From Hydrogenophaga sp. (lineage in GTDB: Bacteria > Pseudomonadota > Gammaproteobacteria > Burkholderiales > Burkholderiaceae_C): a stretch of DNA of 64,000 nucleotides. Numbering within the stretch: position 1 is the first letter of the stretch; the number at the start of each line of letters is the position of its first letter. Under the pieces are notes generated by a model, which worked only from the letters and a program-made list of their open reading frames with translations, was not told the origin of the DNA and searched no databases. Position numbers and translations under genes: made by a program. Below are positions 33,859 through 42,356 of this stretch, in pieces. The stretch lies in contig NZ_JAUSCF010000006.1 of the NCBI RefSeq assembly GCF_030651625.1, positions 124,001 through 188,000 on the forward strand. Reading direction: 5' to 3'.

Positions 33859-34623
33859 TTAGTTCTGTGATCCTCTATGCGCCCACCCCGTCGTGTGCTT
33901 CTCGATGTAGCTGAACAGCTCGTACATGGCCATGGCCATCACGCCTACCACCAGCAGACCACTGAACGCCAGACCCATCTGCATGGAAGAACCGGCTGAG
34001 ATGAGCAGGTAGCCGATGCCTTCGTTCGATGCCGTCATTTCCGACACGGTGGTGCCCACAAACGCCAGCGTGATAGCGACCTTGAGCGAACCGAAGAAGT
34101 AAGGCATGGAACGCGGCAGGCCCACCTTGGTCAGCACGTCCCAGCGCTTGGCACCCAGCACGCGCAGCACGTCTTCCAGTTCGGGTTCCAGCGTGGCCAG
34201 CCCGGTGGCAATGTTCACCATGATCGGGAAGAAGCTGATGAGGAACGCGGTCAGGATGGCCGGGCCCACACCGATGCCGAACCACACCACCAGGATGGGC
34301 ACGAAAGCCGCCTTGGGCAAGGCGTTAAAGGCGGTCATGAGCGGGTACACGGCGGCATAGGCCAGGCGCGAGCTGCCGATCAGGAAGCCGAGCAGCACGC
34401 CCACCACGATGGCGATGCCGAAGCCGGCCATGGTCACCCAGTAAGTGCGCCAGGCGTGGCCAAGAATGGTGGTCTTGTGTTCGAGTGTCTGTTCCCAGAT
34501 GCGCGAAGGGCTGGGGAAGATGAACTCGGAGACCCCGAAGCCGCTGGTGATGACTTCCCAGATCACCAGAATGGCGATGAGCAGCAGAAACGGTGACCAC
34601 CGCTCCATTTGTTTCTTGTTCAT
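33859..34623 (-). CDS. ABC transporter permease (SsuC/TauC type)
   Basis: 254 residues from the ATG at 34623 (MNKKQMERW). Six helices; the EAA loop is seen as LPRSMPYFFGSLKVAITLAFVG, very like the permease at 19597. It lies 13 bp after the ATPase gene, and together with the binding protein at 35543-36574 it forms the second complete importer of the window. The adjacent guanine-deaminase-type gene and purine operators suggest a purine or allantoin-like substrate. Confidence 0.92.
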   Translation of the reverse strand: MNKKQMERWSPFLLLIAILVIWEVITSGFGVSEFIFPSPSRIWEQTLEHKTTILGHAWRTYWVTMAGFGIAIVVGVLLGFLIGSSRLAYAAVYPLMTAFNALPKAAFVPILVVWFGIGVGPAILTAFLISFFPIMVNIATGLATLEPELEDVLRVLGAKRWDVLTKVGLPRSMPYFFGSLKVAITLAFVGTTVSEMTASNEGIGYLLISAGSSMQMGLAFSGLLVVGVMAMAMYELFSYIEKHTTGWAHRGSQN

Positions 34624-34636
34624 GGTGTGGGTCCGT

Positions 34637-35473
34637 TCACTGGTTGACAGGGGTGCGCAGTGCGCCAATGTGACCACGCAGTTCGAGCACGATGTCGGCG
34701 AACTCCTTGGTGTAGGTCACCTCCAGATCGCGCGTGCGCGGAATGGGAATCTCGCGCTGCACCACAAAGCGGCCCGGGCTCTTGCTCATGCAATACACCG
34801 TGTCGGCCAGAAACGCCGATTCGCGCAGGTCGTGCGTGACCAGGATGACGTTGAAGCGCTGCGCTTCCCACAGATCGCGCAGCGTGCACCACAGCTCTTC
34901 GCGGGTGAACGCATCGAGCGCACCAAAGGGTTCGTCGAGCAGCAACATCTTGGGCTCGTGGATCAGTGCGCGGCAGATGCTGGCGCGCTGCTGCATGCCG
35001 CCCGAGAGCTCCCAGGGAAATTTCTTTTCCATACCGCCCAGACCCACGCTGGCCAGCAGCCGCCCCGCGCGTTCCACGAATTCCTTGCGACGGTCCTTGA
35101 ACTGGCTGCGGAAGGGTTCCACGATCTCCAGCGGCAACAACACGTTGTCCAGCGTGGTGCGCCACGGCAGCAGCGACGGTGCCTGGAACGCCATGCCGGA
35201 GATTTTGAGGGGACCGGTCACGGGTGCGCCGTCGATGCGGATCTTGCCCATGCTGGGCATCTTCAGCCCGGTGGTGAGCTTCATGAAGGTGGACTTGCCG
35301 CAACCCGATGGACCCACGATGGCGATGAATTCGCCCTTTTTCACCTTGAGATTGATGTCCTCCACCGCAAAGGTGTTCTGGGCGAGCAGGTCTTCGTTGT
35401 AGGCCAGCCAGACCTGATCGAACTCAACGAAGGGCGCTTCTTCAGCGGGCGAGGGGATCAAAACATCTTGCAT
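34637..35473 (-). CDS. ABC transporter ATPase (SsuB/TauB type)
   Basis: 278 residues from the ATG at 35473 (MQDVLIPSPAEE); the longer frame upstream runs through the terminator-like hairpin and is not used. Walker A GPSGCGKST, Q-loop MAFQAPSLLPW, signature LSGGMQQRASICRAL, Walker B LLLDEPFGALDA and VTHDLRE are all present. It pairs with the permease 13 bp downstream. A hairpin with a T-run at 35486-35521 separates it from the binding-protein gene. Confidence 0.94.
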   Translation of the reverse strand: MQDVLIPSPAEEAPFVEFDQVWLAYNEDLLAQNTFAVEDINLKVKKGEFIAIVGPSGCGKSTFMKLTTGLKMPSMGKIRIDGAPVTGPLKISGMAFQAPSLLPWRTTLDNVLLPLEIVEPFRSQFKDRRKEFVERAGRLLASVGLGGMEKKFPWELSGGMQQRASICRALIHEPKMLLLDEPFGALDAFTREELWCTLRDLWEAQRFNVILVTHDLRESAFLADTVYCMSKSPGRFVVQREIPIPRTRDLEVTYTKEFADIVLELRGHIGALRTPVNQ

Positions 35474-35485
35474 GGAAAAATTCCT

Positions 35486-35521
35486 GAAAAAAAGGCCAGC
35501 CACCGGCGGGAGGCTGGCCTT
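35486..35521 (-). terminator. Terminator-like hairpin between binding-protein and ATPase genes
   Basis: Minus strand: a 10-bp stem (arms 35512-35521 and 35492-35501, AAGGCCAGCC) with a 10-base loop, followed by a run of seven T (A-run at 35487-35493 on the plus strand). It lies 22 bp after the binding-protein stop and before the ATPase start, so partial termination would give more receptor than transporter. Confidence 0.75.
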
Positions 35522-35542
35522 GGCCAAGGCGCAGAGGCTGGC

Positions 35543-36574
35543 TTACTTCCTGGCGGGCGGCAACACGTTCAGGTCGGCGGCAGCCGGCAGCATGCTGCCA
35601 TTCCAGATGGTGGCGGGGTTGATGCGGGTCTTGGTGTTGTAGGCGTCAGAGACTTGTGACGCCATCAGCGCCAGACGGCCCGGGTTGACCTGGCCGAAAC
35701 CTTCGGCGCGTGCGTCCGGGCTGGCCACGACGGAGTCGATGGCGAGTTGCAGGCGGCGCGTTTCCAGTCCCACATTGATGATGCCGTCGCGTGCCTTGAC
35801 CGTATCGATTGCAGCCGTGGGGTTGGCCATGACTTCCTTTGCGCCCTTGGCAAAGGCGGTCAGGAAGGCCTTGACGGCCGCAGGGTTCTCGGCGATCAGC
35901 TTGGGGCTGGCAATGATGGCGTTGCCGTACAGCTTCACGCCATGATCGGCGTAGGGCATGATGACCACGTCTTCGGCCTTCACGCCACGCGCTTCCAGGT
36001 TCAGCAGCGATGTGAATGAGAAGCCGGTGATGGCATCGATGTCGCCACGCACCAGCATGGTCTCGCGCAGTGGTGGGTCCATGGAGGTCCAGGCCACATT
36101 GCTGATGTTGTTGGCCTTCTCGAAGATCGGGAAACCCTTGCGGCCAGCGTCAAACACGGGCGCACCCAGTTTTTTGCCGCTGAGGTCCGCTGGCTTGGTG
36201 ATGCCCGACTTCTTCAGCGCGAGCACGGCGGCCGGCGTGTTGTTGTAGACCATCATCACGGCCACGGGCTTGTTCGGCGCATCGGGGTTGTTGGCGTGGA
36301 ACTCCATGAGAGCAGCCATGTCGGCAAAGCCCATGTCGTACGTGCCGGAAGCCACGCGGGTGACGGTGCCGCCCGAGCCGTTGCCGGAATCCACTGTCAC
36401 GTCAAGGCCGGCGGCTTTGAAGTGGCCCTTGGCCACAGGCTGCAGGAAAAAGGCGGCAGGTCCTTCAAAGCGCCAGTCGAGCTGGAACTTGATGGCGGTC
36501 TGGGCATGTGCATTGCCAAAGGCCAGTGTGGCGGCCAGAGCGGCGGTGGTCTGGATGAAGTGGCGCTTGTTCAT
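35543..36574 (-). CDS. ABC transporter substrate-binding protein (NMT1-like)
   Basis: 343 residues from the ATG at 36574 (MNKRHFIQTTAAL) with a signal cleaved after AHA near 24. The mature part has FQLDWRFEGPAAFFLQPVAKG and DSGNGSGGTVTRVASGTYDMG, paralogous to the proteins at 28027 and 30533. It is the receptor for the importer encoded downstream. Expression seems tightly controlled: a strong sigma-54 element at 36653, a TGTATACA palindrome at 36720 and NtrC-like repeats further up. Confidence 0.92.
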   Translation of the reverse strand: MNKRHFIQTTAALAATLAFGNAHAQTAIKFQLDWRFEGPAAFFLQPVAKGHFKAAGLDVTVDSGNGSGGTVTRVASGTYDMGFADMAALMEFHANNPDAPNKPVAVMMVYNNTPAAVLALKKSGITKPADLSGKKLGAPVFDAGRKGFPIFEKANNISNVAWTSMDPPLRETMLVRGDIDAITGFSFTSLLNLEARGVKAEDVVIMPYADHGVKLYGNAIIASPKLIAENPAAVKAFLTAFAKGAKEVMANPTAAIDTVKARDGIINVGLETRRLQLAIDSVVASPDARAEGFGQVNPGRLALMASQVSDAYNTKTRINPATIWNGSMLPAAADLNVLPPARK

Positions 36575-36652
36575 GGAGTCTCCGTGGAAGGTGTGGTTGC
36601 AGAAAGGCATGGAAAGACTGCGCACACGGGGCTGAGGGGGTAGCTCGTTGAC

Positions 36653-36668
36653 AGCAAAAAGGGTGCCA
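36653..36668 (-). promoter_or_regulatory. Sigma-54 type promoter of the ABC importer operon
   Basis: Minus-strand TGGCACCCTTTTTGCT matches both halves of the sigma-54 consensus (TGGCAC and TTGCT) with correct spacing. Predicted start near 36641, leader about 67 bases to the ATG at 36574. It is the best -24/-12 match in the window. Confidence 0.72.
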
Positions 36669-36719
36669 GCAACCCGTCGCAGGCCGCAGAATGCCCTGCG
36701 CGCGATTGAACACAGTATT

Positions 36720-36727
36720 TGTATACA
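36720..36727. promoter_or_regulatory. TGTATACA operator, site 1
   Basis: TTTGTATACAGAT centred about 82 bases upstream of the predicted start of the importer operon. The same palindrome occurs near GntR/uraH (44359) and puuD (47969). FCD-type GntR regulators bind sites of this kind, and such a gene is at 43663-44328. Confidence 0.6.
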
Positions 36728-36780
36728 GATTTTCAAATCGGGTGTCCGATCCCGTCAACCAGAAAAACCCTAAAAGAGGG

Positions 36781-36834
36781 CGCACCAAGCCGACGTGTAT
36801 CAGATTGGTGCGATTGTGGTCCGAGTTGGTGCGA
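36781..36834. promoter_or_regulatory. NtrC-like enhancer repeats
   Basis: CGCACCAA (36781-36788) is an inverted copy of TTGGTGCG at 36805-36812, and TTGGTGCGA repeats directly at 36826-36834, 21 bases further, about two helix turns. TGGTGC/GCACCA are NtrC half-site cores, though the spacing here is longer than the usual 3-5 bases. Position 140-190 bases upstream of a sigma-54 start is right for an enhancer. The rest of the 36575-36876 gap shows no gene. Confidence 0.45.
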
Positions 36835-36876
36835 GGTGGGCGCGCCAACGCGACCGGCAACAGAAAAAGCAGGCGC

Positions 36877-39168
36877 TCAGCGCGGCGACTGCTGCCCGGC
36901 GGCGGCCAGTGCGGTCATGTTCAGCACCCGGCGCACAGTGGCCGCCGGCGTGAGGATGTAGGCCGTGGCGGCCGAGCCCATCAGGATGGGGCCTACCGTC
37001 ACGCCACCGCTGGTGGTGGTTTTGAGTACGTTGTAGAGGATGTTGGCCGAATCCAGGTTTGGACAGATCAGCAGGTTGGCCGAGCCGGTGAGCGAAGAAT
37101 CGGGCAGGTAGACGTCCCGGATGGCTGGCTCCAGTGCGGCATCGCCGTGCAGTTCACCGTCGCACTCGATTTCGGGATGCTTCGCCACAAAAATGTCTCG
37201 GGCCGCACGCATCTTTCTGGCCGAGGCGCGTTTGCTCGAGCCGTAGCTGGAGTGCGACAGGAAGGCGACCTTCGGTGGCAGGCCAAAGCGCTGCACCTCC
37301 TGCGTCGCCATCCAGGCGATTTCGGCGAGCTGCTCGGCGCTGGGGTCTTCATTGACGTAGGTGTCGGCGATGAACAGCGAGCCGCGGTCCGTCATGAGGG
37401 CGTTCACAGCCGCGTAGTTGGTCACGCCTTCGCGTTTGCCGAGAATGCTGTCGATGCGCTCCAGGTGCGTCATGTACGAACCGGCCAGCCCGCAAATGAG
37501 CGCGTCGGCGTCACCCAGTGACACCATGAGCGAACCAATGATGGTGTTGGAGCGGCGCACAGCGGCTTTGGCCACTTCGGGTGTGCCACCATCGCGGCCC
37601 ATGAGCTGGTGGTAGTGCTCCCAATACTGGCGGAAGCGCGGGTCGTCTTCGGGGTTGACATTTTCCACGTCCACACCCAGTCGCATGCGCAGGCCAGCCT
37701 TTTCAATGCGTGCGGCAATCACGGCAGGGCGCCCGATCAGGATCGGTTTGGCCAGCCGGTCGTCGATCGCCATCTGCGCCGCACGCAGCGCACGCTCGTC
37801 TTCGCCGTCTGCATAGGCCACGCGCTTGCGGTCTTCGGGCACTGCCTTGGCGGCCGTGAAGATCGGCCGCATCAGGATACCGGTCTGGTACACGAAACGT
37901 GACAGACTTTCCTTGTAGGCATCCATGTCGGCAATGGGCCGCGTGGCCACGCCGGAATCGGCCGCGGCCTGGGCCACGGCGGGCGCGATGCGCAAGATCA
38001 GGCGCGAGTCGAAGGGCTTTGGAATCAGGTAGTCGGCACCGAACACCAGCTCTTCGCCCTGGTAGGCACTGGCCACTTCGTCGCTGGTTTCGCTCTTGGC
38101 CAGGTCGGCGATCTGGCGCACGCAGGCCAGCTTCATTTCTTCGGTGATCTTGGTGGCGCCACAGTCCAGTGCGCCCCGGAAGATGTAGGGGAAGCACAGG
38201 ACGTTGTTGACCTGGTTCGGGTAGTCGCTGCGCCCGGTGGCGATGATGCAGTCAGGCCGGATGGCCTTGGCCAGCTCGGGGCGGATCTCTGGTTCCGGGT
38301 TGGCCAGCGCAAGGATGATGGGTTGCGACGCCATGGACTTGACCATGTCGGCGGTGAGCACGCCCGGCGCGGAGCAGCCCAGGAACACGTCGGCACCGTC
38401 GACCGCGTCGGCCAGCGTGCGCTTGTCGGTCTTCTGCGCGTAGCGCACTTTGGATTCGTCGTAGCCGCCCGCGCGGCCCTCAAAGATCACGCCTTTGGAA
38501 TCGCAGACGAAGATGTTCTCGCGTGCCACGCCCAGGCCCACCATCACGTCCAGGCAGGCAATGGCGGCAGCGCCCGCGCCAGAGACCGCGAGTCTGACTT
38601 CGCCGATGTGTTTGTTGACCAGTTCAAGGCCGTTGAGCAGTGCCGCGGCAGAGATGATGGCCGTGCCATGCTGGTCGTCGTGGAAGACCGGAATGCCCAT
38701 GCGCTCGCGCAGCTTCTTCTCGATGTAGAAGCACTCGGGTGCCTTGATGTCTTCCAGGTTGATACCGCCCAGCGTGGGTTCGAGCGCGGCGATGATGTCG
38801 ACCAGCTTGTCCGGGTCTTTTTCGTCGAGTTCGATGTCGAACACGTCAATGCCGGCGAACTTCTTGAACAGGCAGCCTTTGCCTTCCATCACCGGTTTGC
38901 TGGCCAGCGGCCCGATGTCGCCGAGACCGAGCACCGCCGTGCCGTTGGTGATCACGCCCACCAGATTGCCGCGCGAGGTGTATTCGGCCGCGAGGGAGGG
39001 GTCGGCCTGGATGGCCAGACACGGGTAGGCAACGCCAGGGGAATAGGCCAGCGACAGATCGCGCTGGTTGGACAGGGGTTTGGTGGGGGTGACCGAAATC
39101 TTGCCCTTGCCAGGGGAGCGGTGGTAGTCGAAGGCGGCGTCGCGCAGGGCTTGTTCAGCGGGGGTCAT
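36877..39168 (-). CDS. maeB: NADP-dependent malic enzyme with phosphotransacetylase-like domain
   Basis: 763 residues from the ATG at 39168, which has a good AGGAGA ribosome site. The first ~430 residues are the malic enzyme ([56 protein letters not shown] and the VSGAGAAA nucleotide-binding loop), converting malate to pyruvate, CO2 and NADPH. The last ~330 residues are the PTA-like domain of MaeB, usually regulatory, with acetyl-CoA as inhibitor. Length is normal. It is downstream of the M20 gene after 139 bp with a GC-rich repeat; link to purine breakdown, if any, is through C2/C4 products such as glyoxylate. Confidence 0.95.
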   Translation of the reverse strand: MTPAEQALRDAAFDYHRSPGKGKISVTPTKPLSNQRDLSLAYSPGVAYPCLAIQADPSLAAEYTSRGNLVGVITNGTAVLGLGDIGPLASKPVMEGKGCLFKKFAGIDVFDIELDEKDPDKLVDIIAALEPTLGGINLEDIKAPECFYIEKKLRERMGIPVFHDDQHGTAIISAAALLNGLELVNKHIGEVRLAVSGAGAAAIACLDVMVGLGVARENIFVCDSKGVIFEGRAGGYDESKVRYAQKTDKRTLADAVDGADVFLGCSAPGVLTADMVKSMASQPIILALANPEPEIRPELAKAIRPDCIIATGRSDYPNQVNNVLCFPYIFRGALDCGATKITEEMKLACVRQIADLAKSETSDEVASAYQGEELVFGADYLIPKPFDSRLILRIAPAVAQAAADSGVATRPIADMDAYKESLSRFVYQTGILMRPIFTAAKAVPEDRKRVAYADGEDERALRAAQMAIDDRLAKPILIGRPAVIAARIEKAGLRMRLGVDVENVNPEDDPRFRQYWEHYHQLMGRDGGTPEVAKAAVRRSNTIIGSLMVSLGDADALICGLAGSYMTHLERIDSILGKREGVTNYAAVNALMTDRGSLFIADTYVNEDPSAEQLAEIAWMATQEVQRFGLPPKVAFLSHSSYGSSKRASARKMRAARDIFVAKHPEIECDGELHGDAALEPAIRDVYLPDSSLTGSANLLICPNLDSANILYNVLKTTTSGGVTVGPILMGSAATAYILTPAATVRRVLNMTALAAAGQQSPR

Positions 39169-39307
39169 GTTGTCTCCTGTGACCGTTGTTGTGGATCTCA
39201 TTGTGCCCGTGGCCGGAGCAGCGTGGGGATTCGGCGCCGGGCCGCCCCAAGCCGAATCAGCCACCTTGGGGGGGCAGCGACCCGCGCAGCGGCGGAGCGT
39301 GGGGGTC

Positions 39308-40555
39308 TCAGTTCTTCAGCAGATCGAACAAGGTGCGGGCCAACACCTTCGTGGCACGGCGCAAATCGTCGAGTTCCAGATGTTCATCGGCGCGTTTGGC
39401 ATTCGATTCGCGCACTGTGCGCGGGCCGGAGCCGTAGATCACACCTGGAATGCCGCGCTCCACATAAAGGCGCACGTCGGTGTAGAGCGGAGTGCCCACG
39501 GCGGGAATGGCCTCGCCAAACACCGCTTCGCCATGTTTCTGCAGCGCCTGCACCAGAGGTTTGTTGCCGGGCAGGGGTTGCATGGCGCGGCACAGCAGCA
39601 TGCGCCGCACATCGACCTGAATGGTCTTGCCTCCCCGGGGCGGCTGGAAGCTGGCAGCAGCGGCTTCGATGGTGCGGCGCAACGATGCTTCCACCTCGGT
39701 GGGATCTTCTTCGGGGATCATGCGCCGATCCACCTTGAACATCACCTTGCCCGGAATCACGTTGGTGTTGGTGCCACCGCTGATCTGGCCGACGTTGAGG
39801 TAGGGGTGGGTGATGCCCTCAACGTTTGAATGCACTTTCAGATAGTCGGCATTGAGTGAGTAGAGCGCATTGAGAATGTGCACCGTGGCCTGCAGTGCGT
39901 CGGTGCCACTGTCGGGGATGGCCGCGTGGGCCATGTCACCCTGCACAGTCACCTCCAGTTGCAGGCAGCCGTTGTGCGCCACCACAACCTGGTAGCTGAA
40001 GCCGGCTGCGATCAACAGGTCGGGTTTCGTCAGGCCTCTTTCCAGCAGCCAGGCGGGGCCCACCTCGCCGCCGAATTCTTCATCGTAGGTCACGTGAAGT
40101 TCCACTCCGCCTGCCAGCTTCGCGCCCAGCGCTTCGAGCGCGCGGATGGCGAAGGTGAAACTGGCGATGTCGCCTTTGCTCACAGCCGTGGCGCGGCCAA
40201 AGATCTTGCCGCCCACCAGCTCCCCGCCATACGGGTCGTGCGTCCAGCCTTCGCCGGGTGGCACCACATCGCCGTGCGCGTTGAGTGCGATGGTCTTGCC
40301 GCCGTCACCATAGCGTCGACGCAGGATCAGGTTGGTGATGGTCTGCAGGCCAGCGGCTTTCACCTCGGCTTCGGGCACGGCGTGTCTTTCAGCATCGAGG
40401 CCCATGGCAGCGAGCAGTTCGGCGGTGCGTTCGGCGTGGGGTGCGTTGTTGCCGGGCGGCGTGTCGGTGGGCACGCGCACCAGTTCCTGCAGGAAGCGCA
40501 CCTCCTCGTCAAAATGGGTGTCGATCCAGGTGTCCAGCTGTTCGAATGGGGTCAT
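39308..40555 (-). CDS. M20 family metallohydrolase (ArgE/DapE-like)
   Basis: 415 residues. The two-metal site is visible: ALNAHGDVVPPGEGW (His and Asp), the TYDEEFGGEVGP Glu pair, and a later H in YGSGP..HLEL. The PPG-N-N-A-P-H region follows an N-terminal FLQELVRVPTDTPPG. The gene begins six bases after the UraD-AllC fusion, so it is almost surely in the allantoin operon. Known ureidoglycolate and allantoate amidohydrolases are also M20 enzymes, though of another subgroup; a role on a ureido or acyl-amino product is possible, but N-acyl amino acids remain the default. Confidence 0.88.
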   Translation of the reverse strand: MTPFEQLDTWIDTHFDEEVRFLQELVRVPTDTPPGNNAPHAERTAELLAAMGLDAERHAVPEAEVKAAGLQTITNLILRRRYGDGGKTIALNAHGDVVPPGEGWTHDPYGGELVGGKIFGRATAVSKGDIASFTFAIRALEALGAKLAGGVELHVTYDEEFGGEVGPAWLLERGLTKPDLLIAAGFSYQVVVAHNGCLQLEVTVQGDMAHAAIPDSGTDALQATVHILNALYSLNADYLKVHSNVEGITHPYLNVGQISGGTNTNVIPGKVMFKVDRRMIPEEDPTEVEASLRRTIEAAAASFQPPRGGKTIQVDVRRMLLCRAMQPLPGNKPLVQALQKHGEAVFGEAIPAVGTPLYTDVRLYVERGIPGVIYGSGPRTVRESNAKRADEHLELDDLRRATKVLARTLFDLLKN

Positions 40556-40561
40556 GGGGGC

Positions 40562-42346
40562 TCAGTGGGTGTGTTCGGAGGCGAGTTGTTCCAGCAGATG
40601 CGAGAAGGCGCGCACGCACAGGTCGATGTCGTCGCTGGTGGTGGATTCGAGCGGGTTGTGGCTGATGCCACTGTTCAGTCCGCGTACGAACAGCATGGCT
40701 TGCGGCATCACCTCGTGCAGCTTCATGGCGTCGTGGCCGGCGCCGCTGGGCATGCGGTGCAGCGGTACGCCCAGAGAGGCCACGGCGCTTTCCCATCGAG
40801 CCTGCCACGCTGGTGCGCTGGGTGCGGCAGCGGCACGCATGGTTTCTTCCAGCGTGTCACGCACGCCACGCCGCTCGCAGATGGCTTGCAGTTGCTTGAG
40901 TACGTCGTGCTCCAGCGCATTGCGTTGTTCGTCGCTGGGTGCGCGCAGATCGAGCGAGAACGTACATCGCCCAGGCACCACATTGATCGAGCCATTGGGC
41001 ACCTGGAGCATACCGATGGTGGCCACAGAATCGCCGTCTGCGGCGGCACGTTGTTCGGCATACAGCGCCAGCTCGGCCACGGCTGCAGCGGCGTCTCTGC
41101 GACGATCCATGGGCGTGGTGCCGGCGTGGCAGGCCATGCCCACCACCTCGCCCAGGTAGCGTACGCTGGCGTTGATGGAGGTGACCACACCCAGCGGGAT
41201 GTCGAGCTCGTTGAGTACCGGGCCCTGTTCGATGTGAACCTCGACAAAGCCGAGGTACTTCGCCGGGTCGCGCTTCAGCGCGTTGATGGCCTCCAGCGTG
41301 GCCGGCAGGCCAGCCCGCAGCATGGCAGTGCGCATGGTCACGCCGTTGGTGTCCTGCTGGTCCAGCCAGATCGGGTTGAAATCACCGGTGAGGGCGCCCG
41401 ATCCCAGAAAGGTCGCCTTGTAGCGCTGGCCTTCTTCCTCGGCGAAGCCCACCACTTCAACGGCAAAAGGCAGGCGCTTGCCCGCCGCATGGAGCTGCTG
41501 CACGCAAGCCATGGGTACAAAAATGCCGAGTCGCCCGTCGTATTTGCCGCCGTTGCGCACCGTGTCGAAGTGACTTCCCGTGAGCAAGGTGGGTGCATCA
41601 GGGGTGGTGCCGTGGAAGCGCCCCACCACGTTGCCCACCGTATCGACCCCGACCTCGTCGAATCCGCAATCGGCCATCTGTCGTTGCAAGTCGGCCGCGC
41701 AGGCCCGGTGCGCATCGGTCAGGTAGGTCACCGTCAACTGGCCGTGCTCTTTGTAGCCGGGGTCGCTGTGCTGTGCCAGCGCTTCGTGCCAGTCCCATAC
41801 TTCGTTGCCCAGCGTGGGCTCAAAGCCGAACTTGTCGTTGAGTCGGATCTCGGCAATGCGATGGATGTTGCGCAGGCTCTCGCCGCGTTCGAAGTCCACC
41901 GGATTGTCCAGGCGCCGCTCGAAGGTGGCGATGATCTCGCGCTTGCTCAGGCCGTTGCCTCGCGGGCCGCGGACCGCCAGGATGAACGGAAAGCCGAAGC
42001 GGGCGAGGTAGTCGGCGTTGAGCTGGCGGATGTGGGCCAGTTCCTCGGGCGTGCAGTTCGTGAGCCCCGCCTTGTTCTGCTCAACGGTCGACTCGGCCGT
42101 GAGCGTGCGAGCTTCCATGGCCTTGCCGGCCAGTTCGGGGTGGGCGCGGATCAGCGCCAGTTGCTGGTCTACGCTGGCTGCGGCGAGCACGCTCACCATG
42201 GCGTGTTTGAGCGCGGCCAGCGAAGCAAAGGGCCGTTGCGCCAGGGCCTGCTGTGCAATCCAGGGTGAATGCTCGTACAGGCCTTCGAGCATCTGGGCGG
42301 CGTCAGCCAGGGATGCGCTGTTCAGTTGGTCCAGGGTGAGTGGCAT
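40562..42346 (-). CDS. allC: OHCU decarboxylase (UraD) fused to allantoate amidohydrolase (AllC)
   Basis: 594 residues. Residues 1-170 are UraD: LIRAHPELAGK with the catalytic His69 and FGFPFILAVRG are diagnostic; this half turns OHCU into S-allantoin. Residues 180-594 are an M20-type allantoate amidohydrolase: LLTGSHFDTVRNGGKYDGRLG (His/Asp metal ligands), EVVGFAEEEGQRY (Glu pair), FVEVHIEQGPVL and a closing SGAGHDAM. It gives ureidoglycine, NH3 and CO2. The two steps are not consecutive, since allantoinase acts in between (next gene upstream), so the fusion may help channeling. Cytoplasmic. Confidence 0.95.
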   Translation of the reverse strand: MPLTLDQLNSASLADAAQMLEGLYEHSPWIAQQALAQRPFASLAALKHAMVSVLAAASVDQQLALIRAHPELAGKAMEARTLTAESTVEQNKAGLTNCTPEELAHIRQLNADYLARFGFPFILAVRGPRGNGLSKREIIATFERRLDNPVDFERGESLRNIHRIAEIRLNDKFGFEPTLGNEVWDWHEALAQHSDPGYKEHGQLTVTYLTDAHRACAADLQRQMADCGFDEVGVDTVGNVVGRFHGTTPDAPTLLTGSHFDTVRNGGKYDGRLGIFVPMACVQQLHAAGKRLPFAVEVVGFAEEEGQRYKATFLGSGALTGDFNPIWLDQQDTNGVTMRTAMLRAGLPATLEAINALKRDPAKYLGFVEVHIEQGPVLNELDIPLGVVTSINASVRYLGEVVGMACHAGTTPMDRRRDAAAAVAELALYAEQRAAADGDSVATIGMLQVPNGSINVVPGRCTFSLDLRAPSDEQRNALEHDVLKQLQAICERRGVRDTLEETMRAAAAPSAPAWQARWESAVASLGVPLHRMPSGAGHDAMKLHEVMPQAMLFVRGLNSGISHNPLESTTSDDIDLCVRAFSHLLEQLASEHTH

Positions 42347-42356
42347 GGCGGGGTGC

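Noticed and set aside
39878..42268. A 796-residue open frame on the plus strand opposite the M20 and UraD-AllC genes
   Set aside because: It is antisense to two well-recognised genes and has His/Arg/Gly-rich composition typical of reverse-frame translation in GC-rich DNA; no family features.
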